Assembly (NCBI GenBank): GCA_032358255.1
Contig: JAULBX010006775.1
Coordinates: 1-64,000 of the forward strand
DNA: 64,000 nt
Reading direction: 5' to 3'
Source of the DNA: Heterotrichella gracilis
Lineage: Eukaryota > Sar > Xanthophyceae > Tribonematales > Xanthonemataceae
A program made the position numbers and the translations under genes. Each line of letters begins with the position of its first letter. Positions within the stretch are counted from its first letter, which is position 1. Positions 47,093 through 58,334 of this stretch are shown piece by piece. Under the pieces are notes generated by a model. The model saw only the letters and a list, made by a program, of their open reading frames with translations. It searched no databases and was not told where the DNA came from.

Positions 47093-48355
47093 GGCACAAC
47101 ACACCGCAGTCCACCTCACATATGCAACCTTAGAAAACTGATATCGTCGCACTAGGTATGTTGTGCCCCTTCAACTTGTGTCCCGCAGAACAGCAAGCGT
47201 CATTGCTCGAGGTGTGATGTGGGGTATATGCATGCATGTGGCGTTGTATAAAAAAGGGGAAGCAACTGGACTCCAAGGTTAAAGCAGATTTGGCAGAAAG
47301 CCTTTGAGCTCCAACGCTTCATGCGATAAATAGCGCGAGGCCAGTATGCACCCGGGTTGGAAGCTGTGTTTGTACTCGGCATGCAAAACTTTTGCTTGCA
47401 TTGCCAAGCAAGGTGGAAGGTGATGAACGTGACACGGGGAAACATTGATCATATGCTTGTCAAGCATGAGGTGCTTGGTTTTGCACGTACAACCCAAGTC
47501 AAGAACATGTCACAGGTTATCATGCTGCATATTACCGTGGTACTGTGAGCCTGGCCGCTTTTATCTGCTCAAACTGAAAGGATGGGTGACGCCATGGCAT
47601 GAGTTGCATAATTACAGGAAACACGCAAAACCGCTTTGCTCAAGGCAAAACGCTGTTCCAAATGGCTTACATGTCACACTCATTCTTGCATATGCCCCTG
47701 GATACACACCTGTGGATGCAAACTAATATGGTGTGTGGATACCTGGTCATAAACAACAACCGTGGTAGACATCCACTGCACAAAGTTCGCACTAGCCAAG
47801 CACACGCACCAAGGTATGCATGCCACGTGAACCCTTCAAAGCCACAATGGCAGGAAAAAATGGTGGCAAAATATAGCTGAACATACGCATATTGACAAAA
47901 TTTTCACCATTCTGTATCAAGCACACGACAGGCATCAAAATACTGCCCCAACCCTGCCGTAGACTGAGCAAGAAAGTGAGAACACGGCGCAAGTTGTAAG
48001 CTACAAATGTAATAGATAAGCGGCAATGGTTGGAAAACTTAGTAAAAAAACACCCAGACACAGCAGGTCAACCAGTCGTTTTCTGGCTCTATGTAGTGCG
48101 AGTGCGCCAGCGGGTGCATCCCTCCCCAATCTGGCCAGGGACAATGCATCATTGGGCCTATCGCACCGGGCACTCCCCACGCATGCTACTGCATGCCACC
48201 CTGTCCAAGCATTCTCCCCACACTGGCGTTGCTGGCTACACCTCCCCCCCGTGACCCCCACCCCCCACCCCACCTTTGGACCGTGTGCAGCGGCGCCACC
48301 ATCATAGGAAGCAGCACACACCACCTCCCATGACGCATGATTTACCTTCCATCAG
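47093..48355. other. Intergenic region upstream of the small gene, with a possible transposase scrap
   Basis: About 1.26 kb with no supported host gene. A minus-strand open stretch at 47792-48061 contains VAYNLRRVLTFLLSL, which recalls the C-terminal end of bacterial IS4/IS1182-type transposases, but the match is too short to call. Confidence 0.35.
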
Positions 48356-50098
48356 CTATTGCATACCCGGCCGCCGTGATGCCTTGCGCACCATGCCACT
48401 CTTCCTGCCCGTCACGCTCTCGTCATTGCTCCCCTCTGAGCCCCCTAGCGCCCCCACCGCCTCCTGCTCGCGTATTGCCCGCTGCAGCCCAGCCTCAAGC
48501 AGCAGGTCCTCCAGCAACTGCTGGCGACTAAGGAGGGCCCGAGCGGTGGCCCTGAGGGAGGGGAGGGGTGCGAGGTGGGGTTCAGGTTTGGCCAAGGATG
48601 TGGATGGAGGAGATGCGATGGGTATCCCTCTATCCAGCTGCAAAGCCCCACGTTGGGATGCTACCCTGCCCCCAGAAGAAGACAAAAGAGAGGGGACGCA
48701 CAAAGGCATGCATCCTCTCCTTTCCACCTGCATACAGGTAATGCCAAATGCTTGCCCTGCTCACCAGCAAAAGGCCTGCTGTACGATTTCCTCCCCGCAC
48801 CTCAGCTTTGTGTTCTCCATCTCCATCTCCATCACCTCATCCTGGTACTGTGGGTCCAGCAGCATGGGGTCAACCAGGGAGGGCTCGCTGCCAACCACAC
48901 CGCCCATGCGCGCCTCAACCTGGGCAGGGGGGGAAGGGGGTCAGGGGGCCGCGGCGGGGCAAGGGGTTTGGGCAGTGTGGCTCAACGAGGTAGGCGGTGT
49001 CTGCAACTGTGTGCATCTCAAGGTGGTTATGTAAACACAGAGGCGAGCCAAGCGCGCCTTGGTTAAAAACAGCTACCCGCTCCCCAGCACCAGAGGTACC
49101 GGTGGCGCCGCACCAAAGCCCTGTGCCACCCCGGAACTGTAAGCAACAATCCTCCCCTCACCTGCTGGAATACATTCCTGGCCAGGTCCCCGAGGCCGGA
49201 GGGTGGCCCAGGGTTGTACACGGAGTGGTTGTACACACCGCCACCCCCACCGCCTGACTGCATGGGTGGTGCCAGTGACTCCATGGTGACCCCGCTGCTG
49301 GTCAGGGCCTCCTGGAGGTGGTTGATGCGCTTGCGCACCGCAGACACAACCGCGGCCTGCGGGGGTGGGTAGGGTATTGTGAGGGGGTTTGCCTCACGAG
49401 TAGGGTGAGACTGCCATGCATTGTTATGCCAAACGACGCGTACATTATCAGAACCTGGTTGCCACGCAAAGGGTATGCACACACATTAGTGCAAGGGTGC
49501 TGTGTCTGTTTGCCTGGACGTGTGGATGTATGCGGGTGGGTGTTTTGCCCCCTACCCGTGGCATGGGTCGCTGGTTGAGCAGCCTCTGCAGCTCAGCCTC
49601 AGCCTCACGAAGCTGCAGGGCGGCAGTCAGCTGTGCCTCCTCAGCAGGATCCATCTGGCGGCTGCCAGCAGCGCCCCGGGGGCGCACGGGGGCGCGAGCA
49701 GGGGGCGGAGCCCGGGCATGGGTGGTGGGGCGGGGGTGTGGTGGCCCCTTCAACAGAAGACGGCGGTGCGTGGCGAGGGTGCCTGCAGGACCAGACAGGT
49801 AGGGGTTGTATGAAGGTCAACTGGTGAAAGATGGGTGCAAAACCCTCCACACTGGGGCGCGTGACTTGGCTGGGTGCGCTGAGCTTGCGGGAGGTGGTGT
49901 GTGTGCCACTTGACCTGGCGTGCCAGGCAAACGCACATTGTGGTGCACAGTGTGTTTAATGAAATTCTTGTACAGTGACGGTGTTCTTTGCGACAGTTGG
50001 AAGCAGAAACGTACGCCCAAGTGGGTAAGCAGTGTGCAGGGGAAACACTGGCATGTTGGCATTTTCCTAGTTTGCTTCTCACCTCCAGTGGCAAACAT
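48356..50098 (-). CDS. Coiled-coil protein of unknown family
   Basis: Five-exon model on the minus strand: 50098-50083, 49782-49556, 49356-49162, 48919-48801, 48551-48356; phases agree and give 250 aa. The first coding exon is only 16 nt (MFATG plus one base). Residues 6-45 are Arg/Pro-rich without acids (THRRLLLKG, then ARAPPPARAPVRPRG), as in organelle leaders or disordered tails. Three helical segments rich in Leu, Glu and Gln follow: EEAQLTAALQLREAEAELQR, VSAVRKRINHLQEALTSSG and ALLSRQQLLEDLLLEAGLQR, likely coiled coils. Between them lie a Gly/Tyr/Asn linker (GVYNHSVYNPG) and the acidic QYQDEVMEMEMENTKLR. The C terminus is basic (GRKSGMVRKASRR). I cannot assign a function. The gene is divergent from TSR3. 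Confidence 0.65.
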
Positions 50099-50911
50099 TG
50101 TGGGATAAGCGCAGTGCACACTAGCTCCAGCAAACAATAACGCCAAACAGTGTAGGGCGGTTACGATACCACTCCCAGCGTCACGTCAGAGGCGTATGCA
50201 TGCGTGCCGAGTTGGTTGGGTGGGTGGGTCACTGTTTCGAGGCCAGAAAGTTATTAGCAAACTGCAGAAGCCCTGCAACGGTGTCGGTGCAGACTATCAC
50301 GAAAGCAAGAGGCTTGAACTGCAGCTGATGCTCTAGTACTTGGTTGATTGGCACCCCACTTTCGAAACCGGGTTCTTAGCCACGACTGGGCGGCGGTGAC
50401 CGCTGGCGAGCCGCTCAGTGGGCGGCGGTGCAGCGCAAATGCATGCAAAATTCTATGCATGCAAACAGGTTATACAGAGTGTAACAAAGCAACTTTATAC
50501 ATGCGCATCAGAGGCACCACAATTACACTCGACAGGTCTGCAGTAGCAACTGTCTTCCGTGCATGTTCATCGCCTGTTTGTTACAAGCTGAACCTCGCAA
50601 CCAGCAGAGCTCTCTGTACTCGTTGGAGACCACAGGCAAGATTTCTTGGCCTTGCAATTGCAGGTCATGGTACGAAGTGCACTGCAGTATGAAGGTTGTA
50701 CACCTTCAGCTTTCCTTTGATGCTCTATATGCATGCACATGCACTTCAAAGGTTTCAATAATAGGTGCCGCCTTGCACATATGAAACCACCGTGCTTGCC
50801 CAGTTACCACATTCTAATTGATGTCTCTCACATGCAGAGAACAGGCCTTTAGTTTCCGCATCAGCTCTCCAGGACACCCACCCTACCTTCCTCCCCACTC
50901 CCGCACCCACC
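50099..50911. promoter_or_regulatory. Divergent promoter region of the coiled-coil gene and TSR3
   Basis: The 813 bases between two outward-pointing start codons probably contain both promoters. TGCATGC motifs occur near 50442-50462 and 50728. No box can be assigned with confidence. Confidence 0.45.
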
Positions 50912-53131
50912 ATGCCGCGCAGCCACAACCACAACCGCGACACCCCCCGCCAAGGTGGTTACAAGGATGACTGGGTGTCGGGCAGGTATGGCGGTGGCGG
51001 TGGCGGCAGTGGCAGCGAGGGCGAGGAGTCTGACCCTGACGCCCCCTCCACAAGCTACACAATACCCTTCAGGTGCGAAGCACAGCTGGGGCTAGGGTCA
51101 CTGGGTTGCCACGGTGTGGACGGAACGCATCCGCATAAAGCCACCAGTACAGTACACGCGCATGCTCCACCTATTATGGTGGGCAACTCTGTGATGCAGT
51201 CCCGGCGCATGCGTAAAGACTGTGTGTGCAGCAGCTGACCAATGCCATCACCCCCAGCACACCCACACAGCCCATACTTAACTGCTCCACAACCCCTTCT
51301 GTTCTCTGCAGGATGGCCATGTGGGACCTTGGGCAGTGCGACCGCAACCGCTGCACCGGCACCCGCCTTGTGCGCCAGGGGGTGGTTCAGGAGCTGCGGC
51401 TGGGTGTGTCATTCCCAGGGGTCATACTCAGCCCAGCGGGGACGGCTTGTGTGTCCCGACAGGACGCGCCCCTTGTGGGGTCCAAGGGGATTGCGGTAGT
51501 GGACTGCTCCTGGAACAAGCTGGATGAGGTGCCATTTGGTGAGGGTGGGCGGGAGGGAATGGCGTAGGGTGGGATGTAGCTCTTGGTGAAGGGGTTTGTT
51601 GGAAAAAGTGCCACTTGAGGGTGTGGTAGATGGGTCTGAGGTCATGCTCAATTGTGGAGGGCATTTTTTGGGCTGGGTGCAGTTCCTTATTTGACTCGTG
51701 CATGGGAGGTCCTGCAGTACTATTGGCACTAGGTACCATGCCCATCCCCACACCACGCATGTTATGCCTAACCCAGGGTTACCGGTTCCCTTGCGCAGGG
51801 CGCATCAAGGGCGCTGCTCCCCGTCTCCTGCCCTGGCTGCTAGCCGCCAACCCAGTCAACTTTGGTACGTCACCACTCCCCTTGCACACACACCTGCCAT
51901 GCAGCTTCCTGACCACACACGGGGAGTGGCAGTGGGTAGATGGATGCCTTGCTTCCCAGCGCAAAGCGATGCGAGACTGCCTGTTAGGTCGTGTGCAGCA
52001 ATTGTGTTGGGGCATTGTAACTGCACCCTTGTTCATCCACACACCAATGTTACAACAATATTGACCCATCTCACTCCAGGTCGCCCTTGCAAGCTTTCAT
52101 GCGCTGAGGCCTTTGCGGGTGCGCTGTTCATCTGCGGGTGGAAGGATGCGGCAGTGGCGGTGCTGGCCAGGTTCAAATGGTAAGGGACAGATCACGGTGT
52201 GACACTGGCACATGTTTACGGGGGCAGCACTGTATTGGATGGGCTCTGGATAGTATTAGATGGCGCTTGCGACAGGCAGCGTGTGTGATGCTCGTGGCAC
52301 CATGTTGCCTTCTTGCAAAATTATGCTGTTTAGGGCGGTGTCCTAGCTCGGTGAAATTAAATGCAGAAGTACATACTGCAGGACATGCTCATTAAAATCC
52401 TAACCTTGCCCCATCCGTTTGAAAACTTTGAGCGGATCTTGCCCTCTCTGACAAGTGCCTTTTAAGTAATCCTCGTGTGCTCCTCAATACCCTGATCAGC
52501 TTCACCAATACCCCCCATCTCCCCCCAGGGGCCACAGCTTCCTGTCTCACAACATGGAGCTGCTGGAGCTGTACTCGGGGTGTGCCACTGGTGCCGAGGT
52601 CATACAGGCGCAGAACAGCTGGCTGGAGCAGGCGCAGTCACACAAGCTGCCAAAGGCGATTGGTAGGGTGTGGGGTTATGGCGCAGTCAGGGTATTGGGC
52701 CTGACCCTAGAGGGTATTGGTTTGCTGGGCACACAAGCAGAACATGGTGTCTGAGGCCCTGTGTATGAGTTGGGGTGGGCTCTTGGGCAGGGTGTGGACA
52801 CATGTCTTGGCAGCATGAATGGATGTATTGCCAGCCGTGCGAAAACGTGCTGCTGTTCCTCAATCATATGGGTACGCGGGGGCTGGTGAGTGCTCTGTGT
52901 CATGCAATCACTACCCACCCACTGTGAATCCCCATGCTTGTAGGTGACCCTGATGACTACCTTGCTGGCATGGACCTGCCGCCATCGTCTTCAGAAGGGG
53001 AGGAGGAGGAGGAGGATGGAGGGGAGGAAGAGGCGGAGGAGGAGGAAGAGGAGGGGCAGGGGGGGGAGAGCGGTGTAGTGGATGCATTGTGTGAGAGAGT
53101 GCAGCGGGTGGCTGTGGGACAAGGGGAGTGA
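50912..53131 (+). CDS. TSR3: TSR3: 18S rRNA aminocarboxypropyltransferase
   Basis: TSR3 transfers the 3-amino-3-carboxypropyl group from S-adenosylmethionine to the hypermodified pseudouridine of 18S rRNA during late 40S maturation. Exons 50912-51072, 51312-51538, 51799-51864, 52080-52179, 52529-52662, 52944-53131, in phase, give 291 aa. The family signatures are continuous across introns: MAMWDLGQCDRNRCTGTRL, GIAVVDCSWNKLDEVPFG, RLLPWLLAANPVNFG, RPCKLSCAEAFAGALFICGW, ARFKWGHSFLSHNMELLELY and EVIQAQNSWL. A Gly/Ser-rich head and a Glu-rich tail (residues about 240-275) flank the domain, as in other eukaryotic TSR3 proteins. Confidence 0.96.
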
Positions 53132-53743
53132 CGCGCCGTTATCCTCGTACCAGTAATGCCTGGCTCAGGCCTAATGGCCCCGCTGTCCTGACCTGCTGCC
53201 CCGCGATGGGCACTCAGCAATAGCCGCTGTACAGGACTCATGGCGCACAACACCAGGCGCTTTTGTACAGTCCCAGTTGGCAACGCCTGCGTAGTGCTGC
53301 TGTGCAGCCGCTGCCGTTGCAGTCTAGTATGGATACCCCAGCACACCTGTGTGGCCAGGGATACAGCCTTGGCTCCAAGCTGCCTCGACACGCGCGCCGC
53401 AATTAGGAGAATCCCAGAATCGGAAGATTTTTGAAAGTGGAACGTGCTACTGATACCACTGGTGGACGGCTAAATCATGAAGTAGCTAGCTAGGTGCCAA
53501 CATCATGATGGCATTATTTATTCTTCCCGCTTTCTCCCCTTGCCACACCTATCCTCCAGGATATGCCTGCATACAGTTACGCTCGCAAGTGAAAAGCACA
53601 GTTACGCTCGCAGTGAAAAGCGCTTAGTAGTGCAAACCGGCAACTTCAAAGCCCTGGTTCTTTGTTTGCGGGGTGTTGAACCCTTGCTCCGCAACCCACT
53701 TGCGCGACCACGGTGCAGCATGCACGACCTGGGTGCTGATGGG
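53132..53743. other. Intergenic region with a 25-bp direct repeat
   Basis: About 610 bases between the TSR3 stop and the S28 peptidase start. It contains a tandem duplication at 53573-53621 and otherwise no recognisable feature. Confidence 0.5.
53573..53621. repeat. Tandem duplication of 24-25 bp
   Basis: ACAGTTACGCTCGCA plus (A)GTGAAAAGC is present twice in a row, the second copy one A shorter. It lies about 120 bases before the S28 peptidase ATG, so it may sit in its promoter or 5' UTR. Confidence 0.85.
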
Positions 53744-56700
53744 ATGGGGAGGTCTGCCTGCAGACATAGGAGCTGCATGGTGACAGCGTTCCTCATAGCG
53801 CTGTTGTCAATTGTAAAGGTACGCTGGGTTTATCTGTCGCATTAAGATTCGGCATGCTCCCCGCATGCCCATGCATAATGCATGCATATGGATTTGGCCA
53901 ACGTGATTTGCCCGACAACAGCGGTTGGTAGGCAGCTACTACCACTACCTGTATATCTGCTTGCAGTCGCAAACTACATGAGGGTCCATTTTTTTCCTCC
54001 CTGCCACTCCTGGCCGGCACAAGGTACCAACCCCAAGTACAATACCCCACCACACCCACACCCTCGGAAGTGGTGAGGAAACCAAGCCAAAGGATACTGC
54101 AGGGGGACTTTCACCATCACGCCTCCTTCACCCCACACTTCCCCACTGCTGATACCCCCCACGCCCCCAGGCCGCCCCCACCCCCCGCTGGAGCTTACGC
54201 CAGCGCCTGTCCTCTGGCTCCGCCCGCGTGTCCCACCACCCGCACCACCCCGGTGCACCTGACTGCCAGGAGCATTGGATAGACCAGAAGTTGGACCACT
54301 TCCGGTACAAGTGGTGGGGTGGGATGTGGGGGTGTACCGCTTGTGGGGGGTGTCGGGGGCGATGTTGGTGCACCGCATAGAGCAGGGAGTAGGTTCTCAC
54401 AGTGCAGATGTGAGTAAGAGTAAAATGGTGGCAGTTCAGGCCCCAACTCCGACATCCCACCGCATCACCCCAGGTACCCCGCCGGCGCCCCCACCTGGCC
54501 CCAGCGCTACCTGGTGCATGAGGGATACTGGGGGGGCGGGAACAACCACACAAAGGGACCCATCTTCTTCTACGGTGGGAAGAGACACCATATTTTTTAG
54601 TTATGATCGCATGCAAGCAGGATGCTGCATACCCTACCCTAGGGCACAGGCCTGTTCTTGTTTCGGGAATGGTATGCCAGGCAGCATCTCCAATCCATCT
54701 CCAAGCCGTTATGCATGCTCACCCCTCTGCTGTGCTCGACACCCTGTCCACCCTGCATGCCCCCCCCCCATCCATGCACCTCTGCAGAACCTCCGTACGC
54801 TTGTCCCACAACCCCCTGGGCCTGCGTTCATGCATGCCACCTTTAACAACTGTTTTATTCATATTGTTCCATGCCATATCCCCAACTATCCAGCTGGCAA
54901 CGAGGGTGACGTGGAGGTGTATGCCAACGCCACTGGCCTCATGTGGGACCTGGCGCAGCAGCACGGCGCCCTCCTAGTCTTTGCCGAGGTGAGTTTGATA
55001 TCCCTCTTGCATCTTACCCACTTAACCGTGCAGGTTGGTGGTCCATGTAATGCCCGTGTGCAGTGTGATGTGCCAGTGCCCAGCCTGTCAGCTGCACAGC
55101 ACAGCTCCTACAGGGGGCAGGTGATTGGCATGCCATGTGATCGACGTGCAGTGTGACTAATATGCCATGCGGCCTTCATTCCATGTACTCCTTTGGTTTT
55201 TTTTACGTGTCTGTTGTTCTAATGACATGCAAGAGAACAAAAAATGCAAGGAACCAAATTCAAACCTTGAGGCGATCGAGCACATCCATTACATGTGGGT
55301 GACCTCCCCCATCATAACCCATGCGCCCTTGGCTGTGCACCTGCTCACCCCCTGTGTCCGCCCTCCCCATGCCAGCACCGCTACTACGGCCGCAGCCTGC
55401 CCCTGGGCCCCACCTCCATCCAGTCAGACCCCTCCCTCCTCACAGCAGACCAGGCCCTGGCTGATTACGCGGCGCTCATCGTGCACCTAAGAGAGCTGCA
55501 TGGAGCGCATGGCAGCCCTCTAATTGTGTTTGGGGGGTCGTATGGCGGCATGCTGGGTGTGTGGATGCGTGTGAAGTACCCACACCTGGTGGATGGGGTG
55601 GTGGCTGCGTCGGCACCCATTGGTGCATTCCCCACTGCCAACAAGGGGTATGATCCCACCAGCTTCTGGAAGGTAATGGGGAGGGAAGTACAGGGTGCAG
55701 CATGTTGTAAGCGTGGTTGACCCTTGTGCTTGGAAGGGATCCCATGTGAGGTATACCTATAGGGAGATAGGGTCGCAGAGGACGGTGAGAGGTAAAACTT
55801 CTGTGCAGTGCCTGCTGCTGCGGTCATGCTGTGGATGTACTCCATATGTTTGCATTATGATGGCCCACATGCAGGAGGTAGGAGAAAGGCTTGGTTTTTA
55901 CAGGGCCTGCACCCTCACCCATGCCAGAGAGACACACATTGCACTGCAATTCCCGCATGCCCACTCATCACCACCCATCACACCCCTTGCAGGTGGTCAC
56001 AGACGACGCAGCAGCAGCCTCCCCACACTGTCCACGTGCAGTGCACGCAGGATTCGAGTCCCTGTTTGAGTATGGTGGCAGCGGTGAGGGGCGCGAGAGG
56101 CTGTCGTCCACCTTCCAGCTGTGTCAGGGTCTCAAGGATGAAGCAGAGGTTCTGGAGCTGGCGTACTGGGTGCAGGTGCGTGGAGGGGGTAACCCAAGGG
56201 CAATCTGCTGCCGCTTGATTGGTTCTCAAGTTGTTTACTGGTACCTGTAGCGTGCATGTGAATATGGCACCCTTCAACCTACAGCATAAAAACGTTGCAT
56301 GCGCCCATCTGCTCCCTCCTCCCCAGGGTGCGTTCGATGCGTTTGCCATGGGGAACTACCCCTTTGCCTCAGCATATATGGGGGGTGACCTGGACCACCC
56401 GCTGCCTCCCTGGCCCATGAGGGAGGCGTGTGCAAGGTGGGGGGAAGGGTGCATTGGGTTGCTACCCAAGATGCTGCCATGCCGTGTGTGCTTGCATGCT
56501 TACAGGAGAATGGGGGTTGCAAGCGGTGCATGGCGGCCATTGGGTGTGTGGTCACATGTGGCGGGGTGGAACAGAAGGCCACGCATTCAACAGTGCACCT
56601 GGGCGCATGTTGGATACATAGTGCCCCAGTATGCCCTGCTGCGCCTGGCATGGCACAGCAGTGCCTGTTCACACTCACTAATGGCATGCAAATGCCCTGC

Positions 56701-57754
56701 TCCTCTTCACTTGATGTTTGCCGGCCACATGCGCACTATGGCTGCAGCCATCATTGGTGCCTCCACCATCAGCTGACGACACACAAACACAAACTCTTCA
56801 CCCACCGCCACCATCCCCCACTACCACCCCACCCGCAGGATGCCTCCCCCCTCTGATGACGGCTGCTCCCTCCTCTCTGGCCTCGCCTCCGCCTCCTCCC
56901 TGCTGTACAACGCAACAGGGGATGTGGACTGCTTCGACATGGGACTGGTTGGCCCCGCCGCTGGTGCCGCTGGTCCCTGGGACTACCAGTGGTGCACCCA
57001 GATGCTGGCGCAGGAGCTGCCGTACTTCCCTGCAAACGGGGTGACGGACATGTTCTGGGACCAAGGTGAGGGAAGGGGGGGGGGGGGGGGCGGGGTTTAG
57101 ATGGGGAATGGGGGGCGGCATATGGGATCAGGGTGGCAAGCTACGGTGTGGGGGGCTGCGGCAGGATGACCTGCAGGTGCATGCATACCTGTGATGCTAA
57201 GGGCAGGAGCACAATCATGCGATAGGTGCTGGTGGATGTGATGTCATGGTTGTGGGCAGCTAATTGACATAGTTGAGCAGGACTGCTTCAGCATGACTCA
57301 ACATGCGGCATCGACACCATCGAGGTACTGCGCATGCACTTTAATCTGCACACTCTCACCCGCCCTCTCCCCTCCCGCAGGCCCCTTCAACACCACCTCC
57401 ATTGAGGACCACTGCGCCCACGCATGGGGTGCAGCACCCGACCTCTCCTACATTGTGGACACATATGGGGGCAGCCAGGTGGCGCGCATGATCGACAACG
57501 TGGTGTACAGCAATGGAGATTTGGACCCCTGGCGCACTGGGGGGGTGGAGGAGGGGGCATGGGGGAAATCAATTTCGCTGGTGATTGAGGGGGGCGCGCA
57601 CCACAACGACCTCATGTTCCCCCACCCAGAGGACTCAAGGGGTGTGAAGGAGGCCAGGCGCATAGAAGGGGACATGGTAGCCAGGTGGATAGCAGATGCG
57701 TACAGGAGAGGGGAGAACGTGCGGGGCCCAGGGGGCATGTGGACGAGGGAGTGA
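53744..57754 (+). CDS. S28-family serine carboxypeptidase (Pro-X carboxypeptidase / DPP7-like)
   Basis: Secretory or vacuolar peptidase that cleaves after proline. Exons 53744-53818, 54171-54304, 54474-54574, 54894-54988, 55376-55672, 55993-56175, 56327-56436, 56839-57065, 57381-57754 are in phase, 531 aa. A signal peptide is evident (basic MGRSACRHRSC, then MVTAFLIALLSIV). Family landmarks: IDQKLDHFRYPAGAPTWPQR, oxyanion region IFFYAGNEGDVEVYANATG, LVFAEHRYYGRSLPLG, nucleophile serine in VFGGSYGGMLGVWMRVKYP, AASAPIGAFP, PWDYQWCTQM, FPANGVTDMFWDQGPFN, catalytic aspartate in YSNGDLDPWRTGGV and histidine in EGGAHHNDLMFPHPED. All three catalytic residues are present. MGRS (53744) is preferred over the downstream M at 53777 because it supplies the basic n-region. 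The last intron starts with a long G run. Confidence 0.93.
57075..57090 (+). repeat. Run of 16 G near the 5' end of an S28 peptidase intron
   Basis: Ten bases after the donor of exon 8 of the S28 gene is an unbroken run of 16 G, followed by CGGGG. It may be prone to length variation or sequencing error, but it is intronic and does not affect the reading frame. Confidence 0.8.
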
Positions 57755-58334
57755 GGGAGTGCTCCTGGGCGTGGACGTTGCCTAGGGCTCATACTGTCTT
57801 TGCCGAGGGTTTTAGGTGCCAGCCATGGTTGAAGCAGTTTTGATGTTGTTTTGGCCTTTTACAGCACATAGCATATTCTTGTAGTATTGTTGAGGGTTTA
57901 GGGTTTCTAAGGAAGGAACACGTTGTATAATACACCCCCTTGGATAGGGTGCCAGGCTGGCCCACAGGCCAAGCCAAAACAGCATAAGGGGTAAACAGTC
58001 GCGTGAAGTACAACCACTAGCACACTCCAGTGCGCTCTTGAAGAGTTGCTTGCCTCGTATTTGCGTAGCACTGGCTGCTGGCGGGCTCAGGCTGCAGCGG
58101 CATGCATGCATGCATTATACCCGAACCGCACCACCTTGTGACAACCAGTACGCCCACTGCGCCAACCGTATACTCACACTTGTGACACATAACGCACAAA
58201 GCTTCTTGCCCTGTATTGGTGAGGCTGCTGGAACGTTGATAGGGGACGTCAGTCTTGTGGTGTCAACCATCCCCCTGGCCTATCGACAGAAGTGAAGAGG
58301 AGACTTAACGAGCGCTCCCGCTACCGTCCCTGGC
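57755..58334. other. Intergenic region, no gene seen
   Basis: About 580 bases between two plus-strand genes. A short telomere-like GGGTTTAGGG sits near 57894-57903 and a GCATGCATGCATGC run near 58100. Nothing further is supported. Confidence 0.5.
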
